DNA of 10,558 bases from Candidatus Yonathbacteria bacterium (GTDB lineage: Bacteria; Patescibacteriota; Minisyncoccia; Phycocordibacterales; UBA1550): the NCBI GenBank assembly GCA_016201355.1, contig JACQCY010000043.1, positions 1 through 10,558 on the forward strand. Reading direction: 5' to 3'. Under the pieces are notes generated by a model. That model worked only from the letters and a program-made list of their open reading frames with translations, ran no database searches and had not been told where the DNA came from. Positions 1 through 5,282 of the stretch are shown piece by piece. Position 1 is the first letter of the stretch. Each line of letters starts with the position of its first letter. The position numbers and the translations under genes were made by a program.

Positions 1-25
1 AGATGGGAAATATGCGCTTGCATAG
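1..25 (+). CDS. Probable 3' end of an upstream gene (partial)
   Basis: Read from base 2, the window opens with codons for D-G-K-Y-A-L-A followed by TAG at 23-25. Only seven codons are visible, so no function can be given. The call rests on position: a strong terminator-like hairpin follows at once, and the TAG sits directly at the head of a 7-base repeat array, exactly as at the ends of four complete genes downstream. A gene on the other strand, or no gene, cannot be excluded. Confidence 0.35.
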
Positions 26-26
26 G

Positions 27-90
27 AGACAGAATAGGGAATACAGAAAACCCGCCTAAAGGCGGGTTTTCTGTATTCCCTATTCTGTCT
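27..90. terminator. Perfect 30-bp inverted repeat with intrinsic-terminator core
   Basis: Bases 27-56 and 61-90 are exact reverse complements around a TAAA loop at 57-60. The inner part is a classical two-way terminator: a GC stem (CCCGCC/GGCGGG) flanked by four A on the left and four T on the right, so it could end transcripts from either strand. The outer 20 bp of each arm are made of 7-base repeat units (GACAGAA at 28, TAGGGAA at 35, TACAGAA at 42), the family found in the gaps downstream. It separates the probable upstream gene from the gene at 113. Confidence 0.8.
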
Positions 91-98
91 GTTTGGGG

Positions 99-104
99 TA
101 TGAT
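99..104 (+). promoter_or_regulatory. Putative -10 box TATGAT before the gene at 113
   Basis: TATGAT matches the sigma-70 -10 consensus at five of six positions and ends 8 bases before the ATG at 113. Transcription would begin at or within about two bases of the start codon, giving a leaderless mRNA. No Shine-Dalgarno site lies upstream of the ATG. No good -35 box is seen; the expected place falls in the right arm of the hairpin. Confidence 0.45.
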
Positions 105-112
105 ATTCACAT

Positions 113-1384
113 ATGACTTTTACGCAATCTCTCGCAAATCTTTTTTCAGAGACAATTTCCATCTTTTCTTTTCTTTTTGATTACTTTTTCTATTGGGGTC
201 CTATTATTTTTGGTTTTATCTTTTGGGGTGTTTGGATAAAATATGCGCAAGCAAAATGGAGATCGGGAATGAAGTGGGTAATGCTTGAAATCAAGGTGCC
301 GAAAGAGATTAATAAGTCCCCCGTCGCTATGGAGATCGTTCTCGATTCGCTTTACCAAAGTGGCCGTGGAGAGTGGTGGGATTGGTATTGGAAAGGGCGC
401 GTGCGCGACTGGTTCTCCCTTGAAATGGTTTCTCTTGAGGGGCATATCAAGTTTTTTATCCGCACAACAGTGACTTATAAAAATATCATTGAAGCGCAGA
501 TCTACGCGCAGTATCCCGATGTGGAGATCTACGAAGTTCCCGACTATACGCGCTATGTGGATTACCATGGACTCGGAAGCGCGTGGGAGATGTTTGGCGC
601 TGAATACACTCTCTCCAAGCCAGATCCCTATCCGATCAAAACTTATATTGATTATGGTTTGGACAAAGAGGGGATCAAAGAAGAGTTCAAAATAGATCCA
701 CTTACATCTCTCATTGAACACTTGGGCTCCATCGGCAAAGGAGAACAGCTTTGGATACAGATTCTCCTTAAAGTTCCAGAGAGCCGCTACCGTAAGGAAG
801 ATGGGACAAAAGGCGACTGGAAGGATGAGGGGAAAGATCTTATCGCAAAACTTATGAAGCGCAATGAAAAGACTCCAGAAGGATGGACCAAGCTCTATAT
901 GACGACAAAGGGTGAGCAGGAAACCATTGCCGCGATAGAACGCAGTATGGCAAAATACGGCTTTGATTGCGGTATCCGCTCAATCTATATTGCCAAGAAA
1001 GAAAATTTTGACGGCAGGCAAGCAAAAGCGCTCAGCGGATTGTTTAGACCATTTTCTTCAGGCACCTTGAATGGTTTTAAATACCTTATCCAATCAATTG
1101 GCCCTGATTTTCCGTGGCAACATCACATTACCTTTGAGGATTTTGTGCTCCTGCCGCGTATCTTCTTTAAAAAAGGAGAGCGTTATGCAGAATTACGCAG
1201 AAAGCATTTTGACGCATACAAGCACCGCTCGTGGTTCTATTTACCACGCAAACTAAAGCCGTTCGTTCTCACGACTGAAGAAATCGCAACCATTTTTCAT
1301 TTCCCCGGAGGTGTTGCGCAGACACCTACCTTTGGGCGTATTCCTTCACGCAAGAGCGAAGCGCCAGTTAATTTGCCAACCTAG
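113..1384 (+). CDS. Membrane-anchored DUF8128-like protein, related to the N-terminal part of CPR VirD4-like coupling proteins
   Basis: A 423-residue protein of unknown molecular function. One strongly hydrophobic helix (about residues 20-45, rich in Phe, Ile and Trp) should anchor it in the membrane; the rest is soluble. The body carries traits I associate with the non-ATPase region of CPR VirD4/TraG-like conjugation proteins: a P-x-E-x-x-K-S-P-x-A-M-E stretch near residues 63-74, an EAQIYAQYPDVEIYEV stretch near 127-142, and a C-terminal HFPG...TPTFGRI...NLPT signature near 397-423. No Walker A or B motif follows, so this is a stand-alone version without the ATPase. The ATG at 113 fits the -10 box at 99-104. 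The TAG stop leads straight into a 7-base repeat array. A DNA-transfer or pilus role is only inference. Confidence 0.7.
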   Translation: MTFTQSLANLFSETISIFSFLFDYFFYWGPIIFGFIFWGVWIKYAQAKWRSGMKWVMLEIKVPKEINKSPVAMEIVLDSLYQSGRGEWWDWYWKGRVRDWFSLEMVSLEGHIKFFIRTTVTYKNIIEAQIYAQYPDVEIYEVPDYTRYVDYHGLGSAWEMFGAEYTLSKPDPYPIKTYIDYGLDKEGIKEEFKIDPLTSLIEHLGSIGKGEQLWIQILLKVPESRYRKEDGTKGDWKDEGKDLIAKLMKRNEKTPEGWTKLYMTTKGEQETIAAIERSMAKYGFDCGIRSIYIAKKENFDGRQAKALSGLFRPFSSGTLNGFKYLIQSIGPDFPWQHHITFEDFVLLPRIFFKKGERYAELRRKHFDAYKHRSWFYLPRKLKPFVLTTEEIATIFHFPGGVAQTPTFGRIPSRKSEAPVNLPT

Positions 1385-1386
1385 GG

Positions 1387-1420
1387 TAGAAAATAGCAAG
1401 TAGAAAGTAGAAAGTAGAAG
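1387..1420 (+). repeat. Direct 7-base repeat array (TAGAAAG type)
   Basis: TAG recurs every 7 bases at 1387, 1394, 1401, 1408 and 1415, giving four full units and one six-base unit of consensus TAGAAAG. A shorter TAGGG at 1382 contains the stop codon of the preceding gene. The array fills most of the 54-base gap before mltG, ending just upstream of its putative -10 box. Confidence 0.85.
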
Positions 1421-1427
1421 GATAAAA

Positions 1428-1433
1428 GATAAT
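1428..1433 (+). promoter_or_regulatory. Putative -10 box GATAAT before mltG
   Basis: GATAAT matches five of six -10 positions and ends 5 bases before the mltG ATG at 1439. There is no Shine-Dalgarno site. A transcript from here would be leaderless. No -35 match is seen; that place is occupied by the repeat array. AT-rich sequence makes chance matches likely. Confidence 0.35.
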
Positions 1434-1438
1434 AAATT

Positions 1439-2464
1439 ATGGACCAGATAATTCCAGAAAATGATAAAGAGACCTCTTCGCAAAATAATTCGTTGTGGGC
1501 ATTGCTCGGAATCACGACGCGAAAAGAAAAGATTTTTTTCGGCTTGGTCCTTTTGGGGACGCTTTTTGTTGCATTTCTTGCTTTCTTTTTTACTTCACCG
1601 TCTTTATTCCCTTTGGGAGAAATCATTACTGTAAAGAAAGGGTCTTCTCTTGGCGAGGTTTCATTTTCCCTTAAGGAGGGGAAAGTGATCCGTTCTCAAA
1701 CAGCTTTTGAATTATGTATGCGTTTAATAGGAGGAGACAAGCATGTGGTAGCGGGGGATTATCTCTTTAAAACTTCTCTTGGCGCGTGCTCTGTCGCATC
1801 AAGGATAACAAAAGGAATCTCGGGCATACCTTCCGTGCGCGCAACGATTCCTGAGGGAACGACAAACCAAGAGATTGCCAATATTCTCACGCCCTTTCTT
1901 TCAAAATTTGATGCAAAAATCTTTCTTGACCGCGCGCGCGAACAAGAAGGGTATCTATTCCCCGACACCTATTTCTTTTTTGCAGGCGCGGAGGCAGACG
2001 ATGTTATAAAGATGATGGGGGATGAATTTCAAAAAAAGATCGATCCATGGAAGCCACTCATTGAGGAAACAAAACACTCTCTTCGCGATAGTATTATTAT
2101 GGCGTCAATCATAGAAAGAGAAGCAAAGACAGAAGATGACCAAGCGCTTGTGTCAGGTATCCTCTGGAAGAGAATAGAAATGGATATCCCCATCCAAGTT
2201 GACGCTCCCTTCTACTATCTTCTTGGCAAGACATCAAGTGAGCTTACTCAGTCTGACCTCGCTATTAAGTCCGCGTATAACACCTATAAAAACAAAGGTC
2301 TCCCTGCCGGGCCGATTGGAAATCCCGGACTTTCGGCAATACGCGCGGCGGTTCGCCCAAAAAAATCATCCTATCTTTATTATCTTTCGGATGAACAAGG
2401 GACAATACATTATGCGACTTCTTTTGAAGAGCATAAGGCGAATAAGGCAAAATATCTAAGATAG
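1439..2464 (+). CDS. mltG: Endolytic murein transglycosylase MltG (YceG-like)
   Basis: MltG cuts nascent glycan strands in the membrane's outer face and sets their length during peptidoglycan synthesis. This 341-residue protein has the usual bitopic plan: a cytosolic head of about 32 residues, one membrane helix (about 33-52), a LysM-like region (about 60-125) and the YceG catalytic domain (about 130-340). Visible family motifs are IPEGTT (137-142), EGYLFPDTYFF (170-180), ASIIEREA (222-229, with E226 the expected catalytic glutamate), VDAPFYYLLGK (254-264) and YNTYKNKGLPAGPIGNPG (280-297). The domain appears complete and active, and the length is normal for the family. The start sits just after a -10-like box. 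The TAG stop is the first three bases of a repeat array. Confidence 0.95.
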   Translation: MDQIIPENDKETSSQNNSLWALLGITTRKEKIFFGLVLLGTLFVAFLAFFFTSPSLFPLGEIITVKKGSSLGEVSFSLKEGKVIRSQTAFELCMRLIGGDKHVVAGDYLFKTSLGACSVASRITKGISGIPSVRATIPEGTTNQEIANILTPFLSKFDAKIFLDRAREQEGYLFPDTYFFFAGAEADDVIKMMGDEFQKKIDPWKPLIEETKHSLRDSIIMASIIEREAKTEDDQALVSGILWKRIEMDIPIQVDAPFYYLLGKTSSELTQSDLAIKSAYNTYKNKGLPAGPIGNPGLSAIRAAVRPKKSSYLYYLSDEQGTIHYATSFEEHKANKAKYLR

Positions 2465-2550
2465 AATATTGAATATAGAATGTTGAATAGGGAATGGGCG
2501 CTGAGCCATGTATTTGTTCAACATTCAACATTCAGCCTTCGATATTCAAC
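2462..2550. repeat. Inverted pair of 7-base repeat arrays (potential hairpin) between mltG and mnmA
   Basis: The left array has five units from 2462, 2469, 2476, 2483 and 2490 (types TAGAATN, TTGAATN, GGGAATN); its first three bases are the mltG stop codon. The right array, on the opposite strand, has five units over 2516-2550 (types TTGAATN and relatives). The arms can pair imperfectly around a roughly 20-base centre at 2497-2515. No T-run follows, so it does not look like a standard intrinsic terminator. It ends two bases before the mnmA ATG, so a folded mRNA could expose or hide that start. Confidence 0.75.
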
Positions 2551-2552
2551 CT

Positions 2553-3716
2553 ATGAAAATACAGGAAAAATCAAGAAAATCTACTCGTGCCATAGTAAAG
2601 GGTGACACGGTTGGCAAGCGGGTATATGTCGCTCTGTCAGGCGGGGTGGATAGTTCGGTTTCTGCAACGCTCCTTCAAAAAGAGGGGTATGAAGTTACGG
2701 GAGTTTTTATAAAGGTGTGGCAACCGGATTTCTTGCCATGTTCGTGGGAGGCGGAAAAACGGGATGCGATGAGGGTTTCAGCGCATTTAGGTATCCCGTT
2801 TCTCGTTTGGGATTTTGAAAAAGAGTACAAAAAGTTTGTTGCGGATTATATGATACGCGAATATAGAGCTGGCCGAACTCCCAACCCCGATGTGATGTGT
2901 AATAAAGAAGTAAAATTTGGGGCGTTCTTTCGTCGCGCGATGAATCAAGGCGCGGATTTCGTTGCGACGGGACACTATGCGCGGAAGCGCGAACGAAAAA
3001 CGAAAAACGAAAAACGAAAAACTTTTGAGTTGCTTTCAGCAACAGATCTAGATAAAGATCAGTCGTATTTTTTATGGACGCTCGGGCAAGAGCAATTATC
3101 CAAAACATTTTTCCCGATAGGTGGATTTAAAAAATCAAAAGTTCGCGCGCTTGCAAAGAAATTTAAGCTTCCCGTGGCGGAGAAAAAAGATAGTCAGGGG
3201 CTTTGTTTTGTTGGGAAGCTCGATATGAAAGACTTTCTCACGCATTTTATAACAGAAAAAGAAGGATCCGTTCTCAATGAATCGGGCGAGCAGATTGGCA
3301 CCCATCGTGGCGCTTATTTTTACACCCTTGGTGAACGGCATGGATTCACTATTGCAAAAAAAGGAGCAGATGATACTCCCTATTATATCGTTGCAAAAGA
3401 CCTTACCCACAATACTATTACGGTCGCTCATCGCGTGAAAGATACTCTCGTATGCGCGCGCAAGGAGGTGCAAATATCGCAAGTGAATTTTTGTACGGGA
3501 GTTGCTCCCTCTCTTTCAAAAACATACACAGCACAGGTTCGCTACCACGGCGAGTCTTATCGGTGCCGTCTGCACACACCTGACGATAAAAATTTTTCTC
3601 TTTATTTTGAAAAATCTGTTATGGTTGATGCCGGCCAGTCGGTAGCGCTGTATGACGGAGACGAGTGTGTCGGGGGTGGGGTGGTAGAGGGACAGAAAAT
3701 AGAAAGTAGTAAATAG
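2553..3716 (+). CDS. mnmA: tRNA-specific 2-thiouridylase MnmA
   Basis: MnmA thiolates C2 of the wobble uridine (U34) in tRNA-Lys, -Glu and -Gln, using ATP to adenylate the base and sulfur relayed as a persulfide. Counted from ATG 2553 (387 residues), the PP-loop SGGVDSS is at 29-35, the PNPDVMCN motif with catalytic C116 at 110-117, ATGHYA at 138-143, DKDQSYFLW at 167-175 and the second catalytic Cys in GLCFVGK at C218. A longer reading frame opens at 2508, but its first 15 codons are read from the inverted repeat, so I prefer 2553. About 20 residues still precede the usual start of the family. Residues 144-157 are a Lys/Arg-rich insertion coded by a 7-base tandem repeat. The last residues and the TAG stop are also coded by a repeat array. 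Confidence 0.95.
   Translation: MKIQEKSRKSTRAIVKGDTVGKRVYVALSGGVDSSVSATLLQKEGYEVTGVFIKVWQPDFLPCSWEAEKRDAMRVSAHLGIPFLVWDFEKEYKKFVADYMIREYRAGRTPNPDVMCNKEVKFGAFFRRAMNQGADFVATGHYARKRERKTKNEKRKTFELLSATDLDKDQSYFLWTLGQEQLSKTFFPIGGFKKSKVRALAKKFKLPVAEKKDSQGLCFVGKLDMKDFLTHFITEKEGSVLNESGEQIGTHRGAYFYTLGERHGFTIAKKGADDTPYYIVAKDLTHNTITVAHRVKDTLVCARKEVQISQVNFCTGVAPSLSKTYTAQVRYHGESYRCRLHTPDDKNFSLYFEKSVMVDAGQSVALYDGDECVGGGVVEGQKIESSK
2993..3022 (+). repeat. 7-base tandem repeat (ACGAAAA) inside mnmA
   Basis: C recurs every 7 bases at 2994, 3001, 3008, 3015 and 3022 in an otherwise A/G tract, giving four perfect ACGAAAA units and a partial fifth. Three units equal 21 bases or 7 codons, so the protein shows a 7-residue period (RKTKNEK then RKT). 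It lies in a surface-loop position between the GHYA and DKDQSYF motifs. Gain or loss of a single unit would shift the frame of mnmA. Confidence 0.9.
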
Positions 3717-3795
3717 AAAGTAGAAGAGGGAATGGGAAATAGAATTTTTGAATTTATTCTACTTACTATTTGCTATTCTTTCCTTCTACATTCTG
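3700..3795. repeat. Inverted pair of 7-base repeat arrays after mnmA
   Basis: The direct array has units starting at 3700, 3707, 3714, 3721 and 3728 (TAGAAAG and GGGAATG types), and the mnmA stop codon is the TAG at 3714. The opposite-strand array covers 3755-3795 with TAG-type units (TAGAATA, TAGTAAG, TAGCAAA, TAGAAGG, CAGAATG) and one six-base unit. The two arms are imperfect complements around an AT-rich centre (about 3740-3754). They fill nearly all of the gap up to the putative promoter at 3804. Confidence 0.8.
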
Positions 3796-3803
3796 CTCAT
3801 TTA

Positions 3804-3812
3804 TGCGATAAT
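3804..3812 (+). promoter_or_regulatory. Putative extended -10 promoter (TGCGATAAT)
   Basis: An extended -10 element, TGN followed by GATAAT, ends 9 bases before the ATG at 3822. The transcript would carry only about two or three untranslated bases and no Shine-Dalgarno site. The extended TG may make up for the lack of a clear -35 box, which would fall in the repeat array. Confidence 0.5.
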
Positions 3813-3821
3813 TAAAAAACG

Positions 3822-4679
3822 ATGGATCAAAAAGAGCACGAAAATATCGCATGGGTTATAAAGACCTCGGGGGAACGAGAGCAATTTTCTTTTCAAAAAC
3901 TTCGCCGGTCACTCGTGCGTTCGGGGGCAGATGACGAGACAGTCAAAATGGTAATCGACCATATTACCCCCGAGCTAAGGGACGGAATGAAGACATCGGC
4001 GATTTATAAGCATGCGTTTTCTATACTCAAAAAGACAAAATACCCCGTAGCGGTGCGCTACTCACTTCGCAAAGCAGTTCTCGAGCTTGGACCGAGCGGT
4101 TTTCCTTTTGAGAAATATGTGGCAGAAGTATTAAGACGCAAGGGGTACACCGCGCGTACAGGAGTCGTTCTCCCGGGGTTTTGTGTGTCGCACGAGGTCG
4201 ATGTTTTTATGGAAAAAGATGAGAAACATATCTTTGTTGAATGTAAATTTCACAATCAGCAAGGAATTAAAAGCGATGTAAAGATCGTACTTTATATATA
4301 TGCGCGGTTCTTGGATCTCCAGAGAGGACATAATGCAAAAGAAGAAAATTCTTCGCCGATGGTGCACGAAGGATGGCTTGTTACCAATACAAAACTCACC
4401 CACGATGCGATAGCCTATGCCCGTTGTGCCGGGCTCACGGTCATTGGTTGGGATTACCCGGAGCAAGGAAATCTCCAAGACCTTATTTTAGAAACAAACG
4501 TGCATCCGCTCACCTTTCTTTCTTCGTTGTCGGCGCAAGAAAAGACAGCTCTTCTTGAGGAGGGCATCGTTATGTGTCACGCGCTTAAAGAGGACCCGTC
4601 TCTTTTGCGCGCGCGCGGATTTTCCGAGGAAAAGGTAAAACGAATTATCAATGAGGCCAATAAAGTGTGTCTGGGGTAG
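3822..4679 (+). CDS. ATP-cone domain fused to an Mrr-like restriction-endonuclease-fold domain
   Basis: A 285-residue soluble protein. Residues about 8-90 resemble the ATP-cone, the nucleotide-binding regulatory domain best known from ribonucleotide reductases and NrdR (opening V-I-K-x-S-G-E-x-E-x-F-x-x-x-K-L). Residues about 93-215 look like a PD-(D/E)XK nuclease of the Mrr type: helix FEKYVAEVLRRKGY (96-109, with E97), then H-E-V-D (124-127) and E-C-K (140-142), which would give the catalytic D127, E140 and K142. The C-terminal part (about 238-283) has a helix-hairpin-helix-like pattern that may bind DNA. No methylase or translocase gene is next to it, so a classical restriction system is not supported. 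A nuclease switched by nucleotide level is inference. Its TAG stop begins a repeat array. Confidence 0.8.
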   Translation: MDQKEHENIAWVIKTSGEREQFSFQKLRRSLVRSGADDETVKMVIDHITPELRDGMKTSAIYKHAFSILKKTKYPVAVRYSLRKAVLELGPSGFPFEKYVAEVLRRKGYTARTGVVLPGFCVSHEVDVFMEKDEKHIFVECKFHNQQGIKSDVKIVLYIYARFLDLQRGHNAKEENSSPMVHEGWLVTNTKLTHDAIAYARCAGLTVIGWDYPEQGNLQDLILETNVHPLTFLSSLSAQEKTALLEEGIVMCHALKEDPSLLRARGFSEEKVKRIINEANKVCLG

Positions 4680-4710
4680 AAAATAGAATATAGAAAGTAG
4701 AAAATAGAAG
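4677..4710 (+). repeat. Direct 7-base repeat array (TAGAAAA type)
   Basis: TAG recurs every 7 bases at 4677, 4684, 4691, 4698 and 4705. The first TAG is the stop codon of the preceding gene, so the array begins exactly at the end of the coding region. The rest of the gap (4711-4784) is AT-rich, with no clear second array and a putative promoter near its end. Confidence 0.85.
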
Positions 4711-4738
4711 TAAAATTTATTATTTAGAATTTTTCCTA

Positions 4739-4767
4739 TGGATACTATTCATTATCTAGTGTATACT
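4739..4767 (+). promoter_or_regulatory. Putative promoter for the MgtC-like gene
   Basis: TATACT at 4762-4767 matches five of six -10 positions. TGGATA at 4739-4744, spaced by 17 bases, matches four of six -35 positions. The box ends 17 bases before the ATG at 4785, leaving a leader of about 10 bases without a Shine-Dalgarno site. Confidence 0.45.
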
Positions 4768-4784
4768 ATGAAAATAATAACAAT

Positions 4785-5273
4785 ATGGATATAGTAACAC
4801 TATTTTCGGCTCAAAATATTGAAATAGGATTAAAGCTCCTCGCGGCGCTCTCTTTAGGTATGTCCCTCGGCATCGAGCGCGCGCTTGCGGGAAAGACGGC
4901 AGGAATGCGTACCTACGGACTTGTGACGATGGGAGCGGCGCTCTTTGTTATCATTGGAGTCATTGCCGCTGGCGGGTTTGATTCTCTTGAAGCGACCACA
5001 GAGTCCCTTCGTCTTACGGGGCAAATCATCGTGGGTGTTGGATTTCTTGGCGCCGGACTTATTATTTTTAAAAATTCAAAAGTAAGCGGTGTCACCACGG
5101 CCGCAGGCATATGGGTATCCGCAGGCGTGGGTATGGCAATAGGGTACGGTTTCTATTCGCTCGCGGTAATTTCAACAATTCTCATACTTTTTGTATTTAC
5201 GGGACTTTGGTATATAGAGAATAAATTAAAGACATTGATCCACGAGGAAGAGGAGGATAAGGATGTGGTATAA
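4785..5273 (+). CDS. MgtC/SapB family inner-membrane protein
   Basis: A 162-residue protein with about five hydrophobic helices (roughly 13-31, 45-63, 78-95, 104-121, 123-143) and an acidic C-terminal tail (EEEEDKD at 154-160). The family hallmarks are clear: LGIERALAGKTAGMRT (28-43), GQIIVGVGFLGAG (79-91) and VSGVTTAAGIWVSAGVG (100-116). Family members are linked to growth at low magnesium and, in MgtC proper, to modulation of the F1Fo ATP synthase. It lacks the extra C-terminal domain of pathogen MgtC, so it is closer to the short SapB-like form, and its substrate or partner cannot be told. Its stop codon (TAA at 5271-5273) lies inside the putative alaS promoter. Confidence 0.92.
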   Translation: MDIVTLFSAQNIEIGLKLLAALSLGMSLGIERALAGKTAGMRTYGLVTMGAALFVIIGVIAAGGFDSLEATTESLRLTGQIIVGVGFLGAGLIIFKNSKVSGVTTAAGIWVSAGVGMAIGYGFYSLAVISTILILFVFTGLWYIENKLKTLIHEEEEDKDVV

Positions 5274-5274
5274 A
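5266..5274 (+). promoter_or_regulatory. Putative extended -10 promoter (TGGTATAAA) for alaS
   Basis: TGG followed by TATAAA overlaps the last codon and stop of the MgtC-like gene and ends 8 bases before the alaS ATG at 5283. Transcription would begin about two bases before the ATG. A GGAGG at 5252-5256 is too far from the ATG to act as a ribosome binding site and simply encodes Glu codons. alaS may also be read through from the gene upstream, since the gap is only 9 bases. Confidence 0.45.
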
Positions 5275-5282
5275 GTAACTTT

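Noticed and set aside
146..721. Long minus-strand reading frame opposite the first gene
   Set aside because: It lies wholly within a recognisable + strand gene and its product has no family features; it is a shadow of the coding strand.
2508..2552. Upstream start for mnmA at ATG 2508
   Set aside because: Those 15 codons are read from the inverted repeat array and MnmA proteins start even later than 2553; the ATG at 2553 is the better choice.
1387..4710. CRISPR array
   Set aside because: The units are 7 bases long with no spacers of constant size and no cas genes nearby.
5252..5256. GGAGG as Shine-Dalgarno site for alaS
   Set aside because: It is 26 bases before the ATG and is explained by Glu codons in the tail of the MgtC-like protein.
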